Part shown: positions 9,329 to 17,029 of the stretch, one piece after another
How positions within the stretch are numbered: position 1 is the stretch's first letter
How the letters are laid out: every line of letters starts with the position of its first letter
NCBI RefSeq assembly: GCF_001830325.1
Contig: NZ_MHZG01000001.1
Span: forward strand, 62,001 to 126,000
Length of the DNA stretch: 64,000 bases
Source of the DNA: Polynucleobacter sp. GWA2_45_21
GTDB taxonomy: Bacteria; Pseudomonadota; Gammaproteobacteria; Burkholderiales; Burkholderiaceae
Direction: 5' to 3'
Notes under the pieces: model-generated
Databases searched by the model: none
The model's input: the letters and a program-made list of their open reading frames with translations, nothing else
Told to the model about the DNA's origin: nothing
Program-made: the position numbers and the translations under genes

Positions 9329-9772
9329 CTAAACCTCCAATAATGAGGCTTGAGCATTTGCGTGACCTATTGCACCCTCTTCAATAGTCTGCGTGTCCGA
9401 GATAACAGCGTCGCCATCATCCCCCACATCACAACCAGCAATGCGGCAAACTGTTTGCACCTTCGCGTAAAGCTTTTTAGCGCTGATTAGATGACATAAG
9501 TCCAAATGCTTATCATCAGAAAGCTCCCCCCAATGCTCATAGATAGCATCTGCGAGCTCACCTAATTCAGTGCGCATTACTTGACCCATCCGGGCTGTAT
9601 GGTTAACCTCAAGCAGATTCATTTGCTCAGCCAATATTTTTATATGAAGTCTATTGAGCTTGATCAGATTTGCTTCCCCGCTATTCACAGATGATTGCTC
9701 GAGATGAACCTCATCCAAGTCATGATCAATGAAATAGGCTAGTTCGTAAATCTTAGTTAATTGCTGAGTCAT
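9329..9772 (-). CDS. Hypothetical protein of the integrative element
   Basis: 147 residues, acidic and helical, with no signal peptide or recognised motif. The ATG overlaps the stop of the preceding gene (ATGA, 9769-9772). Conservation only within this kind of element is my expectation, not something seen here. Confidence 0.6.
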   Translation of the reverse strand: MTQQLTKIYELAYFIDHDLDEVHLEQSSVNSGEANLIKLNRLHIKILAEQMNLLEVNHTARMGQVMRTELGELADAIYEHWGELSDDKHLDLCHLISAKKLYAKVQTVCRIAGCDVGDDGDAVISDTQTIEEGAIGHANAQASLLEV

Positions 9773-9987
9773 TTTTCATCCTTATTAAGTATTTGAAGTT
9801 GGGTATTACGCAGATCGTCAAGAGCCATCTGATTCAAACGCTTTTGATCTAACGCCATCCAATTCATTGAGTAAGTTTTCTCATTCTTTAATGGGTTGTT
9901 TAGCTGTATATATGGCATATCTAAGTAGCTCCTAATAATTGGGAATGCATGAGATGAAATTTCTGTATTCTGAGTATTCCCATTCAT
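9769..9987 (-). CDS. Small hypothetical protein of the integrative element
   Basis: The frame is open further upstream to 10092, but that would overlap the preceding gene by more than 100 bases. The ATG at 9987 makes an ATGA overlap with that gene's stop, with an AAAGG ribosome site, and fits the coupling pattern of the operon. The result is a 72-residue protein with no family I recognise. Confidence 0.5.
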   Translation of the reverse strand: MNGNTQNTEISSHAFPIIRSYLDMPYIQLNNPLKNEKTYSMNWMALDQKRLNQMALDDLRNTQLQILNKDEK

Positions 9988-10490
9988 CCCTTTAGATTGC
10001 TTGGGTTTAGTCTTTTTTGATGGGCATTCCCATTTTTGAGTTTGCTCCCTCCCAATTTTTGACCCCTCATTTTTTTCAATGCAGGACTCCAATTGCGATA
10101 AGCATTGCTCACAAATTGATTCAAGAATTGCCCCTCACCCTTATTAATAAGTTTCCAAGTAATTGCAAATAAGCTACATACACCGCTAAGACTTCCTCCT
10201 CGCCGAGTTTGATAGATAAAACCATGCGCTATCAACTCCTTTACCGCCTTTGTCATGGTGTTTTTGGACAGCCCCCTGTTAATGACGGTTTTGGCTGCTA
10301 TGTATATGGAGCCGTTATTGTTGCCTCTGTAAAAATGAAGCATCTCAACGAGTATGGCTCTGGCTGAGTAGCTCAAATCTTTATAGGCAGCACTATTCAG
10401 CACTTCCGAGGGTATCTGCACGAATGGCTCAACCTCCCTCTTAGGAGGGTGCGACTGAGCGACACCCCTACGGTGTCTATCTTCAGCCAT
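9984..10490 (-). CDS. Helix-turn-helix protein, replication-initiator-like
   Basis: 168 residues from the ATG at 10490, chosen for the GGAGGTG ribosome site five bases before it; an upstream frame extension to 10577 would overlap the preceding gene. The core (FVQIPSEVLNSAAYKDLS, ARAILVEMLHFYRGNNNGSI, then a winged-helix-like KNTMTKAVKELIAHGFIYQT) resembles DNA-binding proteins common in integrated plasmids and phage satellites. The likely role is replication or copy control, by analogy. The C-terminal tail is basic and Asn/Lys-rich. Confidence 0.6.
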   Translation of the reverse strand: MAEDRHRRGVAQSHPPKREVEPFVQIPSEVLNSAAYKDLSYSARAILVEMLHFYRGNNNGSIYIAAKTVINRGLSKNTMTKAVKELIAHGFIYQTRRGGSLSGVCSLFAITWKLINKGEGQFLNQFVSNAYRNWSPALKKMRGQKLGGSKLKNGNAHQKRLNPSNLKG

Positions 10491-10746
10491 GGGACACCTC
10501 CGCATACCCGCTGGTTTGATATTCCACAACCTCTTTGCCAATGTGGCTGCGTGATTCCACCCCCAAGGATTCGCCATTCAAAAGTTTGGCAATCTCGGAG
10601 ATGGGCCACAATAGGCGCCCACCTACTTTTACAGGTCTAATGCCGTAGCAATGGCCTGTTAGGCAGTGGTTCTTTCTGATTGTTTTTGCTGAGCACTTTA
10701 ACGACTTGGCGAGCTCTTGCGTTGTTACTACTTTCTGCAAATCCAT
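10483..10746 (-). CDS. AlpA/excisionase-like DNA-binding protein
   Basis: 87 residues with a MerR-superfamily helix-turn-helix near the N-terminus (TTQELAKSLKCSAKTIRKNH) and a Trp/Ile pair (LLWPISEIAKLLNG) typical of AlpA/excisionase proteins. These regulate or direct excision of integrated elements. It is the first gene of the cargo operon, downstream of the GTAATTTGG repeats, which may be its binding sites. Confidence 0.7.
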   Translation of the reverse strand: MDLQKVVTTQELAKSLKCSAKTIRKNHCLTGHCYGIRPVKVGGRLLWPISEIAKLLNGESLGVESRSHIGKEVVEYQTSGYAEVSHG

Positions 10747-10826
10747 GATGATTTACTCCTCTATACATTTCCCGATGTGCTGGTATGTGTATGACGATAT
10801 TCATCATGGATCTTTATGTCATTTTT

Positions 10827-10915
10827 GTAATTTGGTGTAATTAATGTCTTTTAAATCCTTACAAATCAATGAGTTATATTGCATGAGTGTAATTTGGTGT
10901 AATTTGGGGTAATTA
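10827..10915. repeat. GTAATTTGG decamer repeats (iteron-like)
   Basis: Units start at 10827 (GTAATTTGGT), 10837 (GTAATTaatg), 10889 (GTAATTTGGT), 10899 (GTAATTTGGG) and 10909 (GTAATTattt). The spacing is exactly ten bases, one helical turn, within each of two clusters. They sit upstream of the AlpA-like operon and at the stop of the next gene, where an operator or replication iterons would be expected. Confidence 0.75.
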
Positions 10916-11671
10916 TTTTTTAGACTTTCCACCCATATGAACCATCCGACCAATCATCTTGGATTGAATTGATTGTGCCGGAGAATTTTTCTTAATCTTT
11001 TCAGTGCCTCTAATGGCATTCTGAATTGTATTTTTAGTAATTGGATAATCGGGATTTTTTTGATTCCATATTCGAATAATTTCATCGTTACTAACAATTG
11101 CAATCATCACTCTAATCCATCCATTACGAGTAGCAATATCGCTATATGGTGGCGCCGAATAACCATCTACTTTCGGCAAAAATTCTTCGGCAATTTTGCG
11201 CGCATCAAACCCCTTCTCAATGCCCCTTTTTTCAATCTCCGAAAAATCCCCTTGAAGATGCTCATCAAAGATGCAGTAACTAGCCACCCCAAGCAACCGA
11301 AATGAGTCTAGGAGATGAGATACATCAGCCTGATTCATATCGCCACCAAGAATCTTGGCTTTCTCAACCCTTCTACTTAGGGAGTGCAAAGCTTCTCGCG
11401 CAGATACATAGGCCCCAAGTAACTGTCGCTTTTCAGGAGAGTCATAGGCTTTTTTCAAAATGACCCAATTATCCGAATCTCTTAGACTTGACTTACATTT
11501 ATCTACATCAACCTCTACCCCCAGTCTATCGGCTGAGTTCTTATATAACTCAATTGCCTCTGATAACGCACCATCTAGCTTATCCTGGATTAGTGATGTG
11601 TTTAGAGAAGAATTCTTTCCATTGCTTGTATCAAGCAGATTCTTCTCATGACTCTTATCCTGTTTTTTCAT
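10913..11671 (-). CDS. Hypothetical protein of the integrative element
   Basis: 252 residues, charged and largely helical, starting MKKQDKSHEKN and ending in a very basic tail (GTEKIKKNS ... GGKSKK). No domain recognised. It is separated from the cargo operon by the decamer repeats and follows the antitoxin genes by six bases, so it may be read from the toxin-antitoxin promoter. The basic ends suggest nucleic-acid contact, as inference only. Confidence 0.55.
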   Translation of the reverse strand: MKKQDKSHEKNLLDTSNGKNSSLNTSLIQDKLDGALSEAIELYKNSADRLGVEVDVDKCKSSLRDSDNWVILKKAYDSPEKRQLLGAYVSAREALHSLSRRVEKAKILGGDMNQADVSHLLDSFRLLGVASYCIFDEHLQGDFSEIEKRGIEKGFDARKIAEEFLPKVDGYSAPPYSDIATRNGWIRVMIAIVSNDEIIRIWNQKNPDYPITKNTIQNAIRGTEKIKKNSPAQSIQSKMIGRMVHMGGKSKK

Positions 11672-11677
11672 AAGACG

Positions 11678-11962
11678 TTAAGCCTCTTTGCCGTTAACCA
11701 CTAAACGCTTAATTTTTGGAATGCGGCCTTTCTTAGCCTGCCATAAGTCCCATTGCAACTGCATACCAAGCCACAAGTCTGGCGAAGTACCAAGCCATGC
11801 GGATAGTCTTAGCGCCATGTTTGCAGAGATTCCCGCTTTTCCATTCAATATCTTGGAAAAAGTGGGGCGAGAGACTTTCAATTGCTCGGCGGCGTCTGTA
11901 ACCGTTAAATTCTCAGGCATCCATTCCCGCAGCACTTCGCTAGGGTGAGATGGGTTACGCAT
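11678..11962 (-). CDS. HigA-family antitoxin (XRE type)
   Basis: 94 residues starting RNPSHPSEVLREWM, the classic opening of HigA antitoxins, followed by a XRE helix-turn-helix (TVTDAAEQLKVSRPTFSKIL, then NMALRLSAWLGTSPDLWLGMQ). HigA normally pairs with an adjacent HigB toxin and represses the operon. Here it overlaps by eight bases the end of a second, unrelated antitoxin gene, and no separate HigB lies beside it. Confidence 0.85.
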   Translation of the reverse strand: MRNPSHPSEVLREWMPENLTVTDAAEQLKVSRPTFSKILNGKAGISANMALRLSAWLGTSPDLWLGMQLQWDLWQAKKGRIPKIKRLVVNGKEA

Positions 11963-12251
11963 GAAGCTCAGCTACGCTCAGCCGTAAACCAACTGAATGC
12001 AAAATTCTATTCATGGTATCTAGCGTAGGGTTACCGCCCTCAGCCAATGATTTAAACAATGTTTTCTCTCCCAATGACGCGCAACGAGCTACCTCTGCCA
12101 TACCGTGAGCTTTAGCCACTTGGCGCAATGCCACCAATAGCGCTGCTTGATCTTCTAACTCCATGACGGCATCCAAATACGCTACCGCCTCTTTTGGGTC
12201 GGTTAGCGATAGGACTAGACTGTCCTCATAGTTTTTATCTCGTTTACTCAT
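11955..12251 (-). CDS. Addiction-module antidote, HI1420-like
   Basis: 98 residues. The opening (LVLSLTDPKEAVAYLDAVME) and the helix-turn-helix (GMAEVARCASLGEKTLFKSL, then GNPTLDTMNRILHSVGLRL) match the putative addiction-module antidote family paired with Gp49-like toxins. It neutralises the toxin encoded just upstream, with which it overlaps by an ATGA, and probably represses their promoter. Confidence 0.85.
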   Translation of the reverse strand: MSKRDKNYEDSLVLSLTDPKEAVAYLDAVMELEDQAALLVALRQVAKAHGMAEVARCASLGEKTLFKSLAEGGNPTLDTMNRILHSVGLRLSVAELHA

Positions 12252-12571
12252 GGCTTACCCCGCCCTTTCCAGTCTTCCAAATACTCAATAGCTTGCTTAA
12301 TAGCTCGGTCTTGGTCGCTCTTATCGCTGCCGCATAGCAATAGAACAATCTCATCGCCTTGCCTACTTAAATACACCCGGTAACCCGGGCCGTAATCAAG
12401 TTTTAATTCCTGAACTCCTGCGCGCAATGCTTTGCAGTCTCCAAAGTTTCCGGCCTCCACTCTAGCCAGCCGGGCGCGAATCTTTGCCCTTGCTTGAATG
12501 TCCTTTAAGCCATGAAGCCAATCTTCAAAAGGCGCCTTACCTTGCGTGTCGGTGTATATTCTGAGTTTCAT
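12248..12571 (-). CDS. RelE/Gp49-family toxin
   Basis: 107 residues of the phage-derived Gp49-like (HI1419) branch of RelE/HigB toxins: PFEDWLHGLKD, then IRARLARVEAGNFGD, GVQELKLDYGPGYRVYL and a C-terminal helix. Such toxins cleave mRNA at the ribosome. It is the first gene of a toxin-antitoxin-antitoxin operon. An imperfect inverted repeat (GTAT-n8-ATAC, 12576-12591) just upstream of its ATG is a candidate autoregulatory operator. Confidence 0.85.
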   Translation of the reverse strand: MKLRIYTDTQGKAPFEDWLHGLKDIQARAKIRARLARVEAGNFGDCKALRAGVQELKLDYGPGYRVYLSRQGDEIVLLLCGSDKSDQDRAIKQAIEYLEDWKGRGKP

Positions 12572-12597
12572 TATAGTATCTTTTAGAATACCGTCAA

Positions 12598-13983
12598 TTA
12601 ATTTGTGCCGCCAACTACTTTAAGTAATTGCGCCCCCTCTTGGGGCTTAAATTCAATGCCTGCCTGCTCCAAAATCCAAGCCTCATATTTGGCATGCCAA
12701 ATCCCCAACAACTCTAAGGGGCGTGATTTATAGTGCTTCTCTGCCGTTGCGCTGGGCTTATGCCCCATAATTTCGGCAACAATACCCACGGGCATTTCTA
12801 CCCACTCAGCCAATGAGGCAAAAGTGCGCCTTAATCCGTGAATCGTGACGGGCGGGGACTTTTCTCCGTTAGCATCAACACTAATGAGCCCCGCAAGTTC
12901 TTGGACGCGATAGTGCGATACGCTAGGGTCAGCGTATCTACCTTCTTTTGAGGTGGGGCTACTAAAAACCCACTCATTGCGCCTTGGTAGGCTCTCAATC
13001 AGGCTTTTTAGATACGGAGTGAGTGGAATTTTTCTACCCTCCTCGACCACTTTATCTTTGAGCCATATCGCGCCCCATTGAAAATCCACATCAACCCATT
13101 TCAGGTTTGCCATTTCTTCACGTCTTGCACCAGTGAGTATTAGGGCCTGCAAGTAGGCTTTAGCAACTTTACTATTTAGGGCATTAACCGCCTTAAACCA
13201 TGGCTTTAACTGGGCGCGGTCCAATACATCAAAACGCTTGCTTTTACGACTAGGCACTTCATCGCGCAGCTCCTTATTCTCTACTGCATTGAGATCAACA
13301 ATCCGCGCAAACTCAGGCCGAATTGCACACCAACGCCAAAAGGCTCTAAACATTTCGAAACCTTGGCGAGCATTATTTGCTCTGGTTGAGGCTTCCACTT
13401 TTTGCCAATCTTTAAGGACGTCGGCATTAATATCAGCCATGCGCATAGACATGAGAGGATATAAAACCCCTGCCTTAGTTTTTTCTTTGCTGCGCTTTCT
13501 TTCCTCACCACCCGCCTGAGATAAATTCTCATGGTCTTTAAGGTGCCTCGCACCCCACTTCTTACCGCGCTCTATATGAGTGCGCATCATCTTGTCTTTT
13601 TGATACTTAAGATACTCATTCCAAGCTTCACCAACCAAAAGCTCTTTGCCCTTTGCTTCAGCCTTCTTTGCCTGCGCTTGTTCTTCCTTGGCTTTAGCAA
13701 CATCTCTAGGATCTATACCTTGATCAGTTAATGCTTTAAGGCGGGTTGCCTCTGCTTGAGCCTGGCTGATTGTGTAAGTGCGCATATCACCTATGGTCAA
13801 TCGCGCCGGAGATCGAGTTCCATCTATTCTTGATTCAAAGATATAGGTCTTTTTGCCTGCTGCCGTAACTCTAAGTCCCAATGAGGGCGTTTTAGCGTCC
13901 CAATAAAAGCTTTGCTGTTTGCCTTTTTCGCACTCAAAGCCATCTACCCGCCCAGCTGTGAAATTCACTTTTTTAGCCATCAT
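12598..13983 (-). CDS. Tyrosine site-specific integrase
   Basis: 461 residues: an N-terminal arm-binding domain of the DUF4102 type (SLGLRVTAAGKKTYIF), a charged linker, a core-binding domain, and a catalytic domain with Arg in LTGARREEMANLKW, the HGLRR box, a GHK box and the nucleophile Tyr418 (AEKHY). This P4-like family inserts elements into tRNA genes. It sits about 150 bases from the displaced tRNA-fMet fragment, as expected. Two adjacent ATGs are possible starts. Confidence 0.93.
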   Translation of the reverse strand: MMAKKVNFTAGRVDGFECEKGKQQSFYWDAKTPSLGLRVTAAGKKTYIFESRIDGTRSPARLTIGDMRTYTISQAQAEATRLKALTDQGIDPRDVAKAKEEQAQAKKAEAKGKELLVGEAWNEYLKYQKDKMMRTHIERGKKWGARHLKDHENLSQAGGEERKRSKEKTKAGVLYPLMSMRMADINADVLKDWQKVEASTRANNARQGFEMFRAFWRWCAIRPEFARIVDLNAVENKELRDEVPSRKSKRFDVLDRAQLKPWFKAVNALNSKVAKAYLQALILTGARREEMANLKWVDVDFQWGAIWLKDKVVEEGRKIPLTPYLKSLIESLPRRNEWVFSSPTSKEGRYADPSVSHYRVQELAGLISVDANGEKSPPVTIHGLRRTFASLAEWVEMPVGIVAEIMGHKPSATAEKHYKSRPLELLGIWHAKYEAWILEQAGIEFKPQEGAQLLKVVGGTN

Positions 13984-14137
13984 CTAAAATCCGTAGACAT
14001 ATCGTAGACAAATAATAGCAAAATAAGGAAATATAAATCAACCCGAAAAATATACAAAAATCCTTAAATCATTGTATTTAAAGGGTTTTATGGTTAACAG
14101 GGGAATATATAGTAATGCGGGTAAACCCTATTATATG

Positions 14138-14186
<49 letters not shown>

Positions 14187-14199
14187 AGATTTACAGCTC

Positions 14200-14233
14200 T
14201 AAGCCCTTATTTTTAAGGGCTTTTTGCTTTTTT
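14200..14233 (+). terminator. Intrinsic terminator after the tRNA fragment
   Basis: Stem TAAGCCCTTA-tttt-TAAGGGCTT followed by a T-rich run. This is probably the original terminator of the interrupted initiator tRNA gene. Confidence 0.75.
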
Positions 14234-14364
14234 GGGGTTTGGAGTCCAATTCGCGCCCCAAAATAGGGAAAAGATCCTTTTTGGATGCTCCCAGTCGTCT
14301 ACTATCTTAAATACAAGGAATGAATCAACAATTCCTATGAAATGCCTATTTTGGAGAACAAGTA

Positions 14365-15333
14365 ATGACATTAACAAGTAAATTGATTGCGATAGCCTGT
14401 GGCTCACTCATTAGCTTGGGGGCGATCGCTCAGAACTATCCTAACAAACCCATCAGAATCGTTGTGCCGTTTGCCCCAGGCGGAAGCACTGACATCATTG
14501 CGCGCAGTATGGCTGAGCCTTTAGGTAAGCAACTCGGCCAATCTGTCATTGTTGAAAACAAAGCTGGTGGTGGTGGCTCTCTTGGCGCATTAGAAGTGGT
14601 TCGCGCTCCCAAGGATGGATACACCCTAGGCATGGCTACCATTTCTACTACAGCTTCTAATCCTGCGATTAATACCAGGATTGGTTACGACCCGCTAAAG
14701 GATTTCACAGCAATTACGAATATTGCTGCGACACCTAATGTGATTGTGGTGAACCCGTCATTCCCAGCAAGAGATTACAAAACCTTTATCGAGGTCATTA
14801 AAAAGAATCCTGGCAAATATTCCTATGCGAGCTCGGGCACTGGTGGCATCGGTCATATGCAAACAGAATTATTTAAGAGTTTGACTGGAACCTATATCGT
14901 TCATATTCCTTACCGTGGTGCAGGCCCCGGCCTCGTTGATGTTGTAGCTGGTCAAGTACCCATCATGTTTGACAACCTACCTTCTGCCCTTCCCTTCATC
15001 AAAGATGGTCGCCTCATTCCGATTGTTATTGCTGCTCCAAAACGCCTGGCGATCTTGCCAAATGTGCCTACATTTGCTGAGGTGGGCTTAGCACCAGCAA
15101 ACAGAATGGCTTACTACGGCCTCCTAGGACCTGCAGGCCTACCTAAAGATGTTGTAGACAAGATTTATGCAGCCGCTCAAAAAGCAGTCTTAGATCCCGC
15201 AGTCAGAAAGCGCATTGAAGATACTGGCTCCATCATTAATGTGAATGGTCCCGAGGCCTTCTCTAAGGAAATGGCTGCAGAACTTACAACTTATAAAGAA
15301 GTTGTTGCTAAGCAGAAATTAGAATTAGAGTAA
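14365..15333 (+). CDS. Bug/TctC-family periplasmic binding protein
   Basis: 322 residues with a signal peptide ending AIA-Q (about residue 22), then the family hallmarks YPNKPIRIVVPFAPGGSTDI, NKAGGGGSLGA, and HIPYRGAGPGLVDVVAGQVP. Bug proteins capture carboxylates for tripartite tricarboxylate (TTT) transporters or act as sensors; Burkholderiales carry many without adjacent membrane subunits, as here. A GGAG ribosome site precedes the ATG. It is a single-gene unit ended by a strong terminator. The ligand cannot be read from the sequence. Confidence 0.88.
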   Translation: MTLTSKLIAIACGSLISLGAIAQNYPNKPIRIVVPFAPGGSTDIIARSMAEPLGKQLGQSVIVENKAGGGGSLGALEVVRAPKDGYTLGMATISTTASNPAINTRIGYDPLKDFTAITNIAATPNVIVVNPSFPARDYKTFIEVIKKNPGKYSYASSGTGGIGHMQTELFKSLTGTYIVHIPYRGAGPGLVDVVAGQVPIMFDNLPSALPFIKDGRLIPIVIAAPKRLAILPNVPTFAEVGLAPANRMAYYGLLGPAGLPKDVVDKIYAAAQKAVLDPAVRKRIEDTGSIINVNGPEAFSKEMAAELTTYKEVVAKQKLELE

Positions 15334-15411
15334 TGACTAAATAACTAAGCAATTAAGAGCCACCTAAGAATACTGCCCAAGAAAATTTGAGCAGTTTGGC
15401 TAAGCTAGATG

Positions 15412-15455
15412 AAGGGATTGAGTGCGGCGATGAACCGCACCCAATCCCTTTTTCT
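15412..15455 (+). terminator. Intrinsic terminator of the Bug gene
   Basis: Long stem AAGGGATTG-a-GTGCGG / CCGCAC-c-CAATCCCTT with loop cgatgaa, followed by a T run. Confidence 0.85.
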
Positions 15456-15483
15456 ATGGCCAGTTTTACATCATAGAACCAGC

Positions 15484-15765
15484 TCAATTAAACCTATCAA
15501 CATCTCTGCCAGATGCGTGCAAAGCCTTTTGACACAGCGGACAGGTAATGCCATCCCAATCTTGCAATGAGTCAGCCTCATCACATTGACTGCAATTTAT
15601 ACGTTCACTCAATCCAATTGAGTTGGGAACTGTGTACTCAGCAACAGCATGACACTTCTGGCAAAACTTGACGACATGGGTAAAGTAGACATCCCTCCCC
15701 CTGGCAAAGGAGCCAATGCAATTAAACCCACAGCCTCGACAAGCAAAGCGATATCTAGTCGTCAT
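15484..15765 (-). CDS. Small zinc-ribbon-like protein with four Cys pairs
   Basis: 93 residues with CxxC pairs in CRGC (about residue 9), CQKC (35), CSQC (58) and CPLC (76), enough for two zinc sites, plus a further Cys at residue 16. There is no signal peptide, so it is cytoplasmic. No named family recognised; a zinc-binding structural or regulatory protein is inferred. Twelve bases separate its start from the stop of the upstream lipoprotein gene on the same strand, so they may share a transcript. Confidence 0.6.
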   Translation of the reverse strand: MTTRYRFACRGCGFNCIGSFARGRDVYFTHVVKFCQKCHAVAEYTVPNSIGLSERINCSQCDEADSLQDWDGITCPLCQKALHASGRDVDRFN

Positions 15766-15775
15766 AGCAATGGAT

Positions 15776-16309
15776 TTATTTATTTAAGGCGTCAAGAAAC
15801 TGCATCTTGAATTGAGTCATCAATAAAGAACGCTCCTGATTTGCAACGCCAATCGTAATTTTTTTATAAATTAAGTCATCGTACACACGATCTATTTTTG
15901 CGAAATAGCTTTGATAGACCTTGCGAAGAGACGGATTTTGAATTTTCATTGCAATCTGCCTGCACTTTTGTGTTTCTCGCTTGAACTTTGCAAGCAACAC
16001 CGTCTCATCTGCGCTTAATTTGTTGGGAGATGAGTACAAGAACTTAGAGCTTGGATTCGAAGGGTCTAATGCAAAAATAGTGCCGTCAATCGATTGGGCA
16101 GTTTTACCCTCATTGACCGCCTGAATACACTGAGCAATCTCATTTTGAATGTCATCCTTTGGCTTTGGCGCAGAAGCACTCTTCGAGGGCGCAATTGATG
16201 GTTTAGATTGCATAGTTGCCACATTCGATTGCGTTGAAATATTTTCATTGCTAGCGCAACCACCCAAAAGCCCAAAAACAATAGAGCCGATTAATAATAG
16301 TTTTTTCAT
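15776..16309 (-). CDS. Putative lipoprotein
   Basis: 177 residues from the ATG at 16309 (a longer frame to 16342 would spoil the signal peptide). The start MKKLLLIGSIVFGLLGGC contains a lipobox (LLGGC), so the Cys would be lipidated. After a Ser/Pro/Lys-rich linker comes a helical domain with two Cys (IAQCIQAVNEG and ETQKCRQIAMK). Function unknown; location would be the periplasmic face of a membrane. Confidence 0.65.
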   Translation of the reverse strand: MKKLLLIGSIVFGLLGGCASNENISTQSNVATMQSKPSIAPSKSASAPKPKDDIQNEIAQCIQAVNEGKTAQSIDGTIFALDPSNPSSKFLYSSPNKLSADETVLLAKFKRETQKCRQIAMKIQNPSLRKVYQSYFAKIDRVYDDLIYKKITIGVANQERSLLMTQFKMQFLDALNK

Positions 16310-16485
16310 TTTTACCCAAATATCTAAAGCAAATAACTCCATGAGTGAAGTCTTTGCTAAATTAGTAATAGCTCTCGTAAGCAGAATGAAGAATACGAAA
16401 GCCCTAAATACCTAACATCCATGCATTTGCATGGCATACGCCCTTGCTAGCAAATATCGCTAAACAAATGGCGGGTTTTAAGGAA

Positions 16486-16836
16486 TTAGGATTTGGGTGG
16501 CTTGTAAGGACAGTCGGCTATATCGCCAAGAATGGGCCTATCCTCAGATAGGTTGTACGCAGATTGAAAATCTGGTGATACCGGAAGATCTAAGGATGTA
16601 CTTCCCACATTTCCGGTGACGTGAGACATCAAAAATAAAGTGTATACAGGCTCTTCATCACTTGCCACTTCAACTGCAGATAACGAATTTGCGCTGAGCT
16701 CAAGATTTGTGCAGCCAGACGAGTAAAGGCAAGCGCGCTCTACTGCGCTCTGAATAAAAATATTACCCGCCATCACCTTGAAGGTAACAATAAAAATGCA
16801 AATAGCGAGAATTAAATTTTTCTTGTTCAAGAACAT
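16486..16836 (-). CDS. Secreted hypothetical protein
   Basis: 116 residues with an N-terminal signal peptide (LILAICIFIVTFKVMA). The mature chain has three Cys, two of them close together (RACLYSSGC). No family recognised. It stands alone between the lipoprotein gene and a divergent glycosyltransferase gene. Confidence 0.5.
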   Translation of the reverse strand: MFLNKKNLILAICIFIVTFKVMAGNIFIQSAVERACLYSSGCTNLELSANSLSAVEVASDEEPVYTLFLMSHVTGNVGSTSLDLPVSPDFQSAYNLSEDRPILGDIADCPYKPPKS

Positions 16837-17029
16837 TGCAAAGATTTTATACTTTTTGTCACATATGTAATTTCATCATACAAAAAAACAGTATCCGCTC
16901 AATTGATGATTAATAAGTTGTAAAAAATCATGCACTTAGAGCGCTAAATAGCGATGATCAGCAAGAATCAAAGAGTTTAAACATTCAATAGGTATACTTT
17001 GACTTCAGATATCTCCACAGGAGAAGAGC

